Source: an uncultured Oscillospiraceae bacterium (lineage in GTDB: Bacteria > Bacillota_A > Clostridia > Oscillospirales > Oscillospiraceae). From it: a DNA stretch of 31,586 nt. The position numbers and the translations under genes were made by a program. A model generated the notes under the pieces. That model worked only from the letters and a program-made list of their open reading frames with translations, did not search any database and was not told where the DNA came from. The first letter of the stretch is position 1; each line of letters opens with the position of its first letter. Positions 1 to 7,213 of the stretch are shown in pieces. The DNA lies in the NCBI GenBank assembly GCA_900757695.1, contig CAAEOU010000167.1, positions 1 through 31,586 of the forward strand. The letters are read 5' to 3'.

Positions 1-133
1 CCGCCTTCCAGTTTCGCAGCATATTCGGGCTGATGCTGTTCTCTGCCGCGATGGTATTGAGTTCCTTCTCACCTTGCAGCACTTCAATGACCAGCTTGGC
101 CTTGTACTCCGGCGTGTATGTTCTTCGTGTCAT
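1..133 (-). CDS. IS3-family transposase OrfA, N-terminal part (partial)
   Basis: Only the first 44 codons are in the window; the gene continues beyond the left edge. The peptide begins MTRRTYTPEYKAKLVIEVL and continues with a helix-turn-helix that includes NTIAAENSISPNMLRNW. This is the DNA-binding N-terminus of IS3/IS911-type OrfA proteins, which recognise the terminal repeats and are joined to the DDE catalytic OrfB by programmed frameshifting. The ATG at 133-131 follows an AAAGGAGA ribosome site at a normal distance. Whether the element is intact cannot be judged here. Confidence 0.85.
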   Translation of the reverse strand, partial: MTRRTYTPEYKAKLVIEVLQGEKELNTIAAENSISPNMLRNWKA

Positions 134-224
134 GGTGTCGTCTCCTTTTCACTTTCTTGCTGTATTTTACCATGTTCACGATAATTTTTCGAGCTGTGGT
201 CTGAAATTATGGGACCATTATACA
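1..224 (-). mobile_element. IS3-family insertion sequence, 5' end, cut by the window edge
   Basis: The minus strand carries the start of an IS3/IS911-type OrfA preceded by about 90 bp of non-coding DNA. The outer end probably lies near position 224, where the minus strand reads TGTATAATGGTCCC; IS3-family termini usually begin with TG. I cannot see the other end, the second reading frame or a target duplication, so the exact boundary is inferred. The element abuts the repeat copy that starts at 241. Confidence 0.7.
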
Positions 225-240
225 TACTGTTTCAGCTCCA

Positions 241-340
241 GTATGGGTCATGGTTTAAGGCGACCCTTCACTCCTATGAAAAAACATCCTCAAAAGTTCG
301 AGAAATAGGAAAACCCGCTGATTTCTTGCAAAATCAGCGG
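241..340. repeat. Left copy of a ~100 bp imperfect direct repeat (second copy at 20069-20169)
   Basis: Shared blocks in the same order and orientation are GTATGGGTCA, CTCCTAT-GAAAAAACATCC, TCAAAA-GTTCG, GGAAAA and a hairpin CGCTGATTTCTTGC-AAATCAGCG. Several substitutions and one- or two-base indels separate the copies. The right copy sits directly 3' of the tRNA-fMet gene and its hairpin is that gene's terminator. The left copy has no tRNA remnant beside it. The pair may mark the ends of an island, or may be two members of a dispersed repeat family. Confidence 0.75.
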
Positions 341-344
341 GTTT
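311..344. terminator. Strong hairpin inside the left repeat, probable bidirectional terminator
   Basis: The arms AAACCCGCTGATTT and AAATCAGCGGGTTT (14 bp, perfect) enclose a 6-base loop. There are short A and T runs on both sides, so it could end transcription in either direction. It is the counterpart of the tRNA-fMet terminator in the right copy. Confidence 0.6.
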
Positions 345-368
345 CATTGGCGCTTTAGTACCAGTAAC

Positions 369-405
369 AGCTCAGCTTTGGGACGTTTTATCCGAAAGCT
401 GAGCT
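369..405. other. 11-bp stem hairpin
   Basis: AGCTCAGCTTT (369-379) pairs perfectly with AAAGCTGAGCT (395-405) around a 15-base loop. It lies between the repeat hairpin and the terminator of the 445-906 gene. No T-tract follows on the plus strand. The function is not clear; it may be a second terminator or a transcript-stabilising structure. Confidence 0.4.
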
Positions 406-437
406 AAAGTAACAAGACCGCCCCCAACGGAGCGGCC
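405..437 (-). terminator. Probable terminator of the 445-1686 minus-strand operon
   Basis: On the minus strand, GGCCGC pairs with GCGGTC (one G-U pair) around a 10-base loop and is followed by TTGTTACTTT. It lies 8 bases past the stop codon of the secreted-protein gene. The stem is short and the T-tract interrupted, so the call is moderate. Confidence 0.45.
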
Positions 438-444
438 TCGTAAG

Positions 445-906
445 TCATGAAAGATTACCGTTTTTATCGCAAGATAGTGAAGGTGTCCGGGATTCTGTGA
501 TACCCAGATACTTTACTGACCCCGTGGCATATGCGGTATTGCCGGAACACCATGCAGATTTTGATACATAGGACGCACCACTATGATAAATATAAACGGT
601 TGCTACAGAGCTGGTTGCACTTGAGGATGATCCGTTATAACTGAATGAACCAGTAACCTTAACCCCATAGATAGCAGTATCATCGGCAGCATACCGAATT
701 CTTAGCCTTTCACCGCTCTTGGTTCCAGATGCTCGTGCAATGGTTGGAGATTCTGTTATCTGATCGATAATATATCCGCCATCTGGGAGGTCAATGCGCG
801 TTACAGCTTTTGAAGTATTAGCGGGTACATTAGTAGCCGATGCAGGGAGAATAAAGGCCGATAAACAAAGTACAACCGCCAGTAACAAAGATATACTTTT
901 TTTCAA
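445..906 (-). CDS. Small secreted protein of unknown function
   Basis: A 153-residue protein with a clear Sec signal peptide: MKKS, then a hydrophobic core around residues 5-18 and a probable cleavage after ASA near residue 24. The mature part is rich in Ser, Gly, Thr and Tyr, predicted beta-rich, with two cysteines (in WCSGN and SLSCD) that could form a disulfide. The start is TTG, chosen because AAGGAGG lies 8-9 bases upstream and the signal peptide begins there. It is the last gene of a PadR - membrane protein - secreted protein operon, 17 bases after the preceding gene. It shares the short string SGASY and a similar size and layout with the divergent secreted protein at 1922-2293, which hints at a pair. 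I recognise no family. Confidence 0.7.
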   Translation of the reverse strand: MKKSISLLLAVVLCLSAFILPASATNVPANTSKAVTRIDLPDGGYIIDQITESPTIARASGTKSGERLRIRYAADDTAIYGVKVTGSFSYNGSSSSATSSVATVYIYHSGASYVSKSAWCSGNTAYATGSVKYLGITESRTPSLSCDKNGNLS

Positions 907-923
907 GGGAATACCCTCCTTTT

Positions 924-1331
924 TTAATATTCTTCTAATGGAGATGGTATGGTATCGGACGGCAATTCGTAGTGAATATCTACATCATATCCGTTGTGAT
1001 AGTTACGTAAGTCATCTGCGAATACAACGACTACAATGCCAATAGCGATAGCCAGCGCCGCCACAACTGCAATCACACCGATTGCAATTTTCCTTTTGGC
1101 AGACATCTTATGGGATAGCTGCTCAGGATCAATCCGCTCCAAAAATGATTCAGCGATTGATTGGGGTGTTCCAATTGCAGCGCACAAAGCTTCAAGCGTA
1201 GCGCCTGGGCAATTTTCAAGGAAATCGTCAACATCACGTTCCAAGTCCATAATACAAAGTTTTTTCTCCTTTGCATTGCAGGGAAGCAATCGTTTGATTT
1301 CACGAAAATATTGCTTTTTTTCATCATTCAT
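924..1331 (-). CDS. Small single-pass membrane protein in a PadR operon
   Basis: 135 residues. The N-terminal ~80 residues are charged and helical (MNDEKKQYFREIKRLLPCNAK...), followed by one membrane helix at about residues 86-107 (IAIGVIAVVAALAIAIGIVVVVF) and a ~28-residue tail ending PLEEY. The layout resembles DUF6120 and DUF1700-type small membrane proteins that sit after PadR genes in Firmicutes; that resemblance is from memory. The ATG at 1331 overlaps the padR stop codon by 8 bases (ATGAATGA) and has AAGGAGG just upstream, so the two genes are translationally coupled. A longer in-frame start upstream would lie inside padR and is not needed. Confidence 0.75.
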   Translation of the reverse strand: MNDEKKQYFREIKRLLPCNAKEKKLCIMDLERDVDDFLENCPGATLEALCAAIGTPQSIAESFLERIDPEQLSHKMSAKRKIAIGVIAVVAALAIAIGIVVVVFADDLRNYHNGYDVDIHYELPSDTIPSPLEEY

Positions 1332-1686
1332 TTGGACGATCCTCCTTGAACGCCCCCTCATAGGGAGTAAGAACTTTTGCCAATCCATGTTCAAAGGCAT
1401 CATGTTCAGAACGAAGCTCTTGGAGCATTTTCAAGCCTTTTGGCTCTATATGGTAATAGACCCGAATTCTGCGCTTTCCTGCCGGAACTTCCTTGTCTGA
1501 AACGCATCCGTCCTCTAACAATTTATAGAGCACAGGATATAAAGAACCGATTTGAACATTTATAGCACCTTCACTTCGTTCAGTAATTGCTTGCACAATC
1601 TGATAACCGTATAGGTCAGATTCCGATAACAACGAGAGGGCCATCATTTCTATCGTTCCCTTTCGGAAATAATCCCTTTTTCCCAT
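1324..1686 (-). CDS. PadR-family transcriptional regulator
   Basis: A 120-residue winged-helix protein with the PadR signature: KGTIEMMALSLLSESDLYGYQIVQAI, then GSLYPVLYKLLEDG, then the wing GKRRIRVYYHIEPKGLKML. PadR proteins are dimeric repressors, often of exporters or membrane proteins, and often autoregulated. The ATG at 1686 gives the usual PadR N-terminus; a TTG at 1704 is in frame but falls on a near-palindrome (1702-1713) that may be an operator. It heads an operon with the membrane protein and the secreted protein. It is divergent from the secreted-peptide and lipoprotein pair at 1922-4344, so it probably controls both directions. Confidence 0.9.
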   Translation of the reverse strand: MGKRDYFRKGTIEMMALSLLSESDLYGYQIVQAITERSEGAINVQIGSLYPVLYKLLEDGCVSDKEVPAGKRRIRVYYHIEPKGLKMLQELRSEHDAFEHGLAKVLTPYEGAFKEDRPNE

Positions 1687-1701
1687 AAGCAAATTCACCA
1701 A

Positions 1702-1713
1702 CAATACGTACTG
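1702..1713. promoter_or_regulatory. Candidate PadR operator
   Basis: CAATACGTACTG is a 12-base palindrome with one mismatched pair, next to the padR start. TGTTGGTGA (minus strand, ending at 1693) and TGTTGGTAA (plus strand, 1789-1797, overlapping the divergent promoter) are a further matching pair. Which of these is the true operator cannot be told by eye. Confidence 0.3.
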
Positions 1714-1770
1714 TAATTACTATAATATCACCAAATTTTTTTGTGTCAATGTTTTTCTGGAAAAATATTA

Positions 1771-1800
1771 TTGACAAAGAACATCTTGTGTTGGTAAGAT
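1771..1800 (+). promoter_or_regulatory. Sigma-A type promoter for the 1922-4344 operon
   Basis: A consensus -35 TTGACA (1771-1776), an 18-base spacer and TAAGAT (1795-1800) as the -10. The TGTTGGTAA motif shared with the padR side sits in the spacer/-10 region, as expected for a repressed promoter. Confidence 0.6.
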
Positions 1801-1921
1801 GCTAATGGAAGTAGAAATTTAGGATTGTAGAAGGACGAGGTGATTCCAATGCAGCAATTTCTCAGAGAACGCCATGAGGAAACAGCAAATTATTCATGAA
1901 ATTGTGAAAGGAGACACAACA

Positions 1922-2293
1922 ATGAAAGGAAAACGGATTATTTCTTTAGTATTGACCTGCGCTATTCTGGTGGCAACACTGAGTATGTATGTTTCTGCCA
2001 CAAGCGGTTCATTCAATTTATCTCCGATTGGAAGTTACTCGACCAAAAACATCGTATCCTTCTATTTGAGTTATGAGGGTTGCTGTGGAGGTTCTGTAAC
2101 TACGAATCCTAATAACAAAGCGCTAAAGTTTGTGCTACTTCGATCGGGAGCCAGTTACAAAACGATGCCCTATTGGGCATCACAGCCAACTTATTCATGG
2201 GATAGCCTTAAGCATGGATATACATACACCCTATCTTTAAAAGCTGATGCAAATGAAGTGCCTGGTGTTAGTGGGACATACTATTACTATTGA
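1922..2293 (+). CDS. Small secreted protein of unknown function
   Basis: 123 residues. Signal peptide MKGKRIISLVLTCAILVATL, with likely cleavage near VSA-TSG (residues ~26-27). The mature protein of ~97 residues is beta-rich and aromatic, with adjacent cysteines (EGCCGGS) and a Tyr-rich end (GTYYYY). The ATG at 1922 is preceded by GAAAGGAGACACAACA; an upstream in-frame ATG at 1874 would put 16 polar residues before the signal peptide and lacks a good ribosome site. The downstream lipoprotein gene starts 15 bases after its stop codon, so they form an operon. No family recognised. Possible roles are a secreted signal, a cell-wall partner, or a ligand of the lipoprotein; these are guesses. Confidence 0.7.
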   Translation: MKGKRIISLVLTCAILVATLSMYVSATSGSFNLSPIGSYSTKNIVSFYLSYEGCCGGSVTTNPNNKALKFVLLRSGASYKTMPYWASQPTYSWDSLKHGYTYTLSLKADANEVPGVSGTYYYY

Positions 2294-2307
2294 GGAGTTC
2301 TCTGGGA

Positions 2308-4344
2308 ATGATTCTAAATAAGGCTAAAACATTTTATCTTATCATAGCAGTAGTTATGCTATTTTCTAGTTGTAGTTATGGACAAGATCCGCTTGCGGCT
2401 CCCTCAATTGGCTGGGTATCTGAAAATATAGAGTATCCGACCGGGTGCAAGAATGTCGAAACAGGTAGTGGGGTTTTATACGCCTATTATGAGCAAAGCG
2501 CAATAAAGATTGATGCAACATCTGGTCAAGTCATAAAAGCGGTACCATTGCAAGTCCCTAACTCAAAAAACAGTGATGTTGTGTTTTTGGCTTATGATGA
2601 GGATTTCGTTTGCTATATCACATTAACAATAGATTCTGAAAGTCAACTTTTAGATTCTTACAAGTACAATTTGTATTGCCTTAATTGGGATGGGGATACT
2701 GTGGGTAATAGCAACCTCAACCAATATTTTGAATTGCCCGATTCACAGACCTTAACTCCACCATCGGACATTGAATTTTGCGTCTCTGGAGAAATAGCAG
2801 TTTCGGTTGACAAAAATATTTATTTCTTTGACGAATATGGAAATAAGATCCAAGACGTATCTTTTGAAGCAGCAGTGGACAAGCTCCTTTTGAATGGTGA
2901 GAATGAGTTATGTGCTTATCTAACCTCTGGAGAGTTGTGCAAGATAATCGAACCCAATTATACAATTTCACATATAACAAAAATTGATGTAACTGCAAAT
3001 GATATTACATGTGGCGGTAGTGGTTTTGATTTTGTGCTTTATGATGTGAATGGTTTCTATGGATTATCAAATTCCGGGAAAAAAGAACTAATTGCATTGT
3101 GGGATGACGTCAACCTATCATCGCTTGAAGTTATTCAAGTCCATTTACTTGATCAATCATCACTTCTTCTAGATTACATTGATCCTATCTCAAATACAAC
3201 CCAACTAACATTGATGGTTAGAGGAAACAAAAATACTGATATTCCAACCATCACAATTGCCCAAATCGGGGAAATCGACAACACTTTAAAAGCCTACATT
3301 GCCGCATGTAACAGGAGAAATTTGGGAGCTAACTATCAAGCGGTTCTTTTTAAAGACATGGACGAGTTAAAAAAAGAAATTATTGCCGGTAAAGGGCCAG
3401 ATATTATTTATTCAGATTATGATGATGTCTCGTATGAGGTTCTTGAAAACATAGGGGCATTGCGTGATTTATATGAATATATTGATAAAGACTCCCACTT
3501 GCAACGGAATGATTTTACAAAAGGGTATCTCAAGTGTATGGAAAAAAACGGACAACTATTTTCTATTAGTGTCGGTTTTCAGCTACAAGGTCTTGCCGCA
3601 AAAAAAGATCGAATTCCAAATAAAGACAATCTTACCATGACAGAACTACTTGCAATTGCTGCAAAAATGCCAGAGAATTCGGTCGTTTCCTATACAACAC
3701 GAGAGATATTTCTGACAGAAATGCTTGAATGCTGTATAGAAAACTATGTGGATTTTGAAACCAATACTTGCGATTTTGATAATGAATCATTCCGCGCATT
3801 ACTAATATTGGCAAAAGAATATATTGCTGAATATTTTGAATCCGATACAGTTACAGACACTGTGGATGCTTCCGCACTGCTTCAATGGTTTGGTTATTAT
3901 GATTTCAACGAAAGCATTCAGAATCTCAGTCACGGTTTGGAAGTAGTATCGCTTCCAGATAAGCACAGTTCGTACGTAATGATGCCAATGGGAAGTCGTT
4001 TTTCTATTTGTTATACTTGCCAACACCCAGATCTAGCATGGAATTGCATACGTTTAATGTTCAGTGACAACATGCAAGCTGGATACAACAGCGGCTTTGC
4101 ATATCCTGTAATTCAAGAAGCCTTCGATGAAATGGCAACCCAAGCGTTAACAAGAGGGGATATATCTAATGCACAACTGGAAATAGTAACTGAAAATATC
4201 GAAACCTCTAGTTGCCGAATAAGAAACTCCCCAGTTACAGATATAATCGTGGAAGAAGCTTGTGCATATTTTTCCGGAGACAAATCAATTGACCAAATTA
4301 TATCGTTGATTGATAATCGTGTAGGAATATATTTGTCGGAGTAA
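2308..4344 (+). CDS. Large lipoprotein: N-terminal beta-rich region plus extracellular solute-binding domain
   Basis: 678 residues. The signal peptide ends in a lipobox (LFSSC), so the protein is anchored outside the membrane by a lipidated cysteine at about residue 22. Residues ~30-310 are repetitive beta strands that look like a propeller-type sensor (for example SGQVIKAVPL, DGDTVGNSN, GNKIQDVSF). From ~315 the sequence matches bacterial type-1 solute-binding proteins: a TITIAQIG start, a KDMDELKKEIIAGKGPDIIY segment, GALRDLYEYIDKD, and the late CQHPDLAWNCIRLM segment. Such proteins normally feed ABC transporters, but no permease is present here. The ATG at 2308 follows GAGGAG by 10 bases; an in-frame TTG at 2290 is an alternative. 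AT-rich compared with its neighbours, suggesting transfer. It may act as a receptor rather than in uptake. Confidence 0.8.
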   Translation: MILNKAKTFYLIIAVVMLFSSCSYGQDPLAAPSIGWVSENIEYPTGCKNVETGSGVLYAYYEQSAIKIDATSGQVIKAVPLQVPNSKNSDVVFLAYDEDFVCYITLTIDSESQLLDSYKYNLYCLNWDGDTVGNSNLNQYFELPDSQTLTPPSDIEFCVSGEIAVSVDKNIYFFDEYGNKIQDVSFEAAVDKLLLNGENELCAYLTSGELCKIIEPNYTISHITKIDVTANDITCGGSGFDFVLYDVNGFYGLSNSGKKELIALWDDVNLSSLEVIQVHLLDQSSLLLDYIDPISNTTQLTLMVRGNKNTDIPTITIAQIGEIDNTLKAYIAACNRRNLGANYQAVLFKDMDELKKEIIAGKGPDIIYSDYDDVSYEVLENIGALRDLYEYIDKDSHLQRNDFTKGYLKCMEKNGQLFSISVGFQLQGLAAKKDRIPNKDNLTMTELLAIAAKMPENSVVSYTTREIFLTEMLECCIENYVDFETNTCDFDNESFRALLILAKEYIAEYFESDTVTDTVDASALLQWFGYYDFNESIQNLSHGLEVVSLPDKHSSYVMMPMGSRFSICYTCQHPDLAWNCIRLMFSDNMQAGYNSGFAYPVIQEAFDEMATQALTRGDISNAQLEIVTENIETSSCRIRNSPVTDIIVEEACAYFSGDKSIDQIISLIDNRVGIYLSE

Positions 4345-4439
4345 TTTTTGTAGAATTTATTTGTTTTGGAATTCCACAAACGATGGAATATATGGAGCAA
4401 CTCTATCTAGTTTTGTTCGGAGTCGTTAGGGTAAATAGT

Positions 4440-4480
4440 AAACTGGAGAGCGATTTCAAATAAACCGCTCTCCAGTTTTT
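4440..4480 (+). terminator. Rho-independent terminator of the 1922-4344 operon
   Basis: AACTGGAGAGCG (4441-4452) pairs perfectly with CGCTCTCCAGTT (4466-4477), followed by five Ts. It lies about 95 bases after the lipoprotein stop codon. Confidence 0.85.
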
Positions 4481-4632
4481 GGGCCACTTTAGTGAAAAGA
4501 AAAAAGAACCGCCACTTTAAGTGGCTGCTCGTGATAGCGATGCAATGATAAATATTCAAGCCCCTTGAGGGGTCAGCATGAGGCTGGTCCTTCTAGTGCC
4601 TGAGCAAACCGGTGGTTTTGATTACGAGCGGG
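4481..4632. other. Non-coding stretch between the lipoprotein terminator and the Fic gene
   Basis: Contains a short hairpin GCCACT-TTA-AGTGGC and the dyad CCCCTTGAGGGG. A 68-codon ORF on the plus strand starts here but runs antisense through the Fic gene and is not supported. I see no convincing gene or promoter. Confidence 0.4.
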
Positions 4633-5250
4633 TCAGCAACTCTGCTTCTCCAAGCACTTCGCAAGCACCGCTTCCAGCATCGCCGTCCGATACACAGACT
4701 CCTCCATCGCCCGCAGCAACAACTCCGGCTCAACAGCATCCCAATGAACATCATACCCAGCCTGTGCATAAAGAAGCCGCATAAACTCTCGAACGGAACG
4801 TCCATTCCCCTCCCGGAAGGGATGGATATAATTCAGCTCCGCCAGATAGTAGGCACTGCGTGATGTCAATTCGTCTGCACTCAGATTACGGAGATATTTT
4901 TCATCTTTCAGCTTTTCCAATAGCGAAACCAGCTTTGGCCCTATCTCTTTATGAGACAAGAAGCGCGTCGTCCCCTTCATAATATCTTCTTTTCGAAAAT
5001 GTCCTGCAAAGGGATACACGTCCCCAAAGAGATATTTATGAATCCGGCACAGGTGATTGGATGTAAACCGCCCCAGGATAGGAGTTGCCAGCAAATCATT
5101 CTGCCGCACCGCCGTGATGTCAGCCTCCACGATCCGAAGCTGCTGATTGTCCCTGATCCCAAGCCGATTCCGCAGAACATTGGTGTCCCGATAGCAGTAA
5201 ATAGAACCCGTGACGGTATATACGTCGTAACGGCTAAAGCTCTCAGCCAT
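4633..5250 (-). CDS. Fic-domain AMP-transferase, toxin of a class I Fic pair
   Basis: 205 residues, a stand-alone Fic fold. The catalytic loop HPFREGNGR (residues 143-151) is an intact HPFx(D/E)GNGR motif, with the invariant His143. The upstream flap and substrate region FGDVYPFAGHFRKEDI (75-90) is also typical. Fic enzymes transfer AMP from ATP to a hydroxyl side chain; bacterial toxins of this class modify gyrase and topoisomerase IV. The ATG at 5250 overlaps the antitoxin stop codon by 8 bases, and a longer in-frame start would lie inside the antitoxin. The intact motif means it needs inhibition, which the upstream gene supplies. It lacks the C-terminal secretion domains of VbhT, so it most likely acts inside the cell as a toxin-antitoxin module. 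Confidence 0.92.
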   Translation of the reverse strand: MAESFSRYDVYTVTGSIYCYRDTNVLRNRLGIRDNQQLRIVEADITAVRQNDLLATPILGRFTSNHLCRIHKYLFGDVYPFAGHFRKEDIMKGTTRFLSHKEIGPKLVSLLEKLKDEKYLRNLSADELTSRSAYYLAELNYIHPFREGNGRSVREFMRLLYAQAGYDVHWDAVEPELLLRAMEESVYRTAMLEAVLAKCLEKQSC

Positions 5251-5428
5251 GGCGCTTCCCCTGAGAAACACCGTATTTCTTCAGCAGCTGGTTCACGGCA
5301 TCATCCGCGCTGATTTTTCCGTCAGACATTTTCTGCATCAGGTTAATGGCATCATCGCTGGGGCGCAGGCGCTCCACTGCATGGGATGCCAGCGTATACT
5401 TTACATTTTTCTGATAAACAGGTGCCAT
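5243..5428 (-). CDS. VbhA-like antitoxin of the Fic toxin
   Basis: 61 residues. LASHAVERL (residues 13-21) matches the class I Fic inhibitory helix motif (S/T)xxxE(G/N). Ser15 and Glu19 are present, with Arg at the last position instead of Gly or Asn. In VbhA the Glu pairs with a catalytic-loop Arg and blocks ATP binding. The rest, IN-LMQKMSDGKISADDAVNQL, resembles the VbhA C-terminal helices. AAAGGAGG lies ahead of the ATG at 5428. Overlap with the toxin gene ensures the inhibitor is made first. The Arg variation makes tight inhibition plausible but unproven. Confidence 0.85.
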   Translation of the reverse strand: MAPVYQKNVKYTLASHAVERLRPSDDAINLMQKMSDGKISADDAVNQLLKKYGVSQGKRHG

Positions 5429-5487
5429 AGGGCATCCCTCCTTTGGATTGAGTATAGCGTATTTTGAGGTAGAACGCAAACGGTTTA

Positions 5488-5925
5488 TCATAGCACCAGC
5501 TCCTTGCCCATATAATCCTCCGGCAAAAAGGAATATCCCTGCGCCGGGTAAAAGAGCCGGGATTCCCAATAGTCTTGATTCCCAAGGTGGACAATCGCTC
5601 TGGTTTTTCCGTGCTGAATAGCGTGCTGTTCTACCGTTTTCAGCAGTGCCGAACTGATTCCGCACCGTTTGAGGTTATACTTCACATATAACCGTTGCAG
5701 TCGGACGTGATCGGTTCCGGGAATCGCATGATAGCCCATGCAGCCAATGACACGATTTTCGTCACTCAGCGCAAGATAAAAGGGATCGTCCTTATCCTGA
5801 TAATGCCCCTGAATATCTAGCAAATCCTCGTTCAAATGCGGAATCCGACCCAAGGCGTTCTTTGCTTCCAGCACCATGAAAATCATATCGTCACGGTACT
5901 GGTCGGAATACTCAATTATTTTCAT
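5488..5925 (-). CDS. GNAT-family N-acetyltransferase
   Basis: 145 residues. The GNAT core is visible: beta strand YLALSDENRVIGCMGYHAI, then VRLQRLYVKYNLKRCGISSALLKTVEQHA, where the acetyl-CoA pyrophosphate loop reads KRCGIS in place of the usual Q/RxxGxG/A. The C-terminal GYSFL segment follows. Such enzymes acetylate an amine on a small molecule or protein; the substrate cannot be told. The ATG at 5925 lies inside the end of the SWIM gene (14-base overlap), so the two are coupled. It is one of four GNAT genes in this cluster. The weak loop sequence leaves some doubt about activity. Confidence 0.82.
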   Translation of the reverse strand: MKIIEYSDQYRDDMIFMVLEAKNALGRIPHLNEDLLDIQGHYQDKDDPFYLALSDENRVIGCMGYHAIPGTDHVRLQRLYVKYNLKRCGISSALLKTVEQHAIQHGKTRAIVHLGNQDYWESRLFYPAQGYSFLPEDYMGKELVL

Positions 5926-6376
5926 AGGGCAACTCAACATAATCTCTGATAAACCGCTCATACTGCCAATCCGGGCCGTCAAACAGCACCTGCAGCAGCG
6001 CCTGCTGGAGCTCAGCCTTTTTCATCTTCTGGACACGTTGAATGACCTGCTCCTCGTACTCTTCTTCATATTCGTCATCCCAATCCTGTTCGATTTCTTC
6101 AATGTACTGCTTTGCCTCCTGTGGAAATGCCGTAAAGTACACGGCAACCATATGCTTGCATACAAGCTGCCTGCCAGCGGCATGGGGACAAGTGCAGCTG
6201 GATTTTCTGGGATGAGCCAGATTGACCATAACGTCATAGCAGCGGTTCTCACTGCCCTGTACCTTCCCCAGCAGCAGACCATCCTCTGTCTTTTCATACC
6301 GTATAACAGCCTGCGCTTCGTAATATTCATAGCCGCGGTATGCGGACTGGGCGCTGGCCGCAGTAATGACGCTCAT
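5912..6376 (-). CDS. SWIM zinc-finger domain protein
   Basis: 154 residues. A single SWIM finger, CTC-PHAAGRQLV-CKH (Cys61, Cys63, Cys73, His75), fits the CxCxnCxH pattern and would bind one zinc. SWIM fingers mediate DNA or protein contacts. After it comes a very acidic helix (QYIEEIEQDWDDEYEEEYEE, ~90-110) and a short helical C-terminus. It has no helicase or transposase domain, unlike many SWIM proteins, so it is an isolated finger protein. The ATG at 6376 has AAAGGAAGGACAAAT upstream. The function is unknown; it is coupled to the downstream acetyltransferase. Confidence 0.8.
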   Translation of the reverse strand: MSVITAASAQSAYRGYEYYEAQAVIRYEKTEDGLLLGKVQGSENRCYDVMVNLAHPRKSSCTCPHAAGRQLVCKHMVAVYFTAFPQEAKQYIEEIEQDWDDEYEEEYEEQVIQRVQKMKKAELQQALLQVLFDGPDWQYERFIRDYVELPYENN

Positions 6377-6438
6377 ATTTGTCCTTCCTTTCCTATTCTC
6401 AATGCCGATTTTCCTGTGCACAGGTGTACTATGGGACT

Positions 6439-7044
6439 TTATTCACTCCGTTCAATCAATTCCTGCATACATTCCGATTCTATGTAGCGCGCAAGAACCG
6501 GAACCGCCAACGCATACTGATTTTCATACCCAGCGAAGGATTCCTGCTTCATGAGCCGAAATCCGAGCTTATGGTATAGCCAAACCGCCTGATAGCTCCA
6601 TGGCTGAGTATGCAGATAAACCGGAAATGCATTCTCTTGTTCGTAGATGCTTAGTGTAGCCGCAATCAAGGCGGAGCCGATGCCTCTGCCCTGGTACGCC
6701 TCTTTTGTGATAAGCCAGTGCAAGGAGGAAACAGGCGTACCATTCTGATCGTCAAACCATGCAATGCAGGCGCCGACTAAGCAGCCGGAATTCTTGTCCG
6801 ATACGAAAACACCACGCTGAGCCAGCAATCCCGGTCTGCCCAAATACGTTTTGGCAAAATACGCACTTGCCTCCTGCACGGACGGATAATCTCCAATTTC
6901 GTATTCGAGCTCCGCCCATTGCTGCGCTACATCCGGTCTGTAGGAGTGAAGCTCAAATTGGGGCGGGAGCGCCGGAACAGCAAAGGTTGTAGGCGCATTC
7001 TTCTTCATAATGATGTTGTAATACGGAATGCTTCTGTCCAGCAT
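6439..7044 (-). CDS. GNAT-family N-acetyltransferase
   Basis: 201 residues. The GNAT acetyl-CoA loop is intact: WLITKEAYQGRGIGSALIAATLSIYEQE (Q-G-R-G-I-G), followed by VYLHTQPWSYQAVWLYHKLGFRL, the usual last strands and the Tyr near the catalytic site. The N-terminal ~30 residues are extra. Substrate unknown; the relatives known to me are general acetyltransferases. The ATG at 7044 has AAAGGCGGG upstream. A 62-base gap separates it from the SWIM gene, so the two may share a transcript. Confidence 0.88.
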   Translation of the reverse strand: MLDRSIPYYNIIMKKNAPTTFAVPALPPQFELHSYRPDVAQQWAELEYEIGDYPSVQEASAYFAKTYLGRPGLLAQRGVFVSDKNSGCLVGACIAWFDDQNGTPVSSLHWLITKEAYQGRGIGSALIAATLSIYEQENAFPVYLHTQPWSYQAVWLYHKLGFRLMKQESFAGYENQYALAVPVLARYIESECMQELIERSE

Positions 7045-7177
7045 AGCTGCCCGCCTTTCTTCAATCTCAATAGATAGCGTTCATTTTCAAGGTCAGGACA
7101 TTTTGATATACATCAACTGTCATGCTAACTAACCTCCACCTTAGTTCAATTTATTTTCTGCAGTTTTTATTTCCTCG

Positions 7178-7199
7178 CGCAGTTCTTGCCTGAACTGCG
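7178..7199. terminator. Possible terminator hairpin
   Basis: CGCAGTTC (7178-7185) pairs with GAACTGCG (7192-7199). No clean T-tract follows on either strand, although the minus strand has it just downstream of the kinase stop codon. The rest of 7045-7213 shows no gene. Confidence 0.35.
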
Positions 7200-7213
7200 T
7201 CTGTTTTGCAAAC

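Noticed and set aside
33..308. 91-codon plus-strand ORF over the IS end and repeat
   Set aside because: It runs antisense to the transposase start and across the IS boundary and hairpin.
4578..4784. 68-codon plus-strand ORF starting before the Fic gene
   Set aside because: Most of it is antisense to the Fic C-terminus and it is low-complexity (Pro/Ser/Thr).
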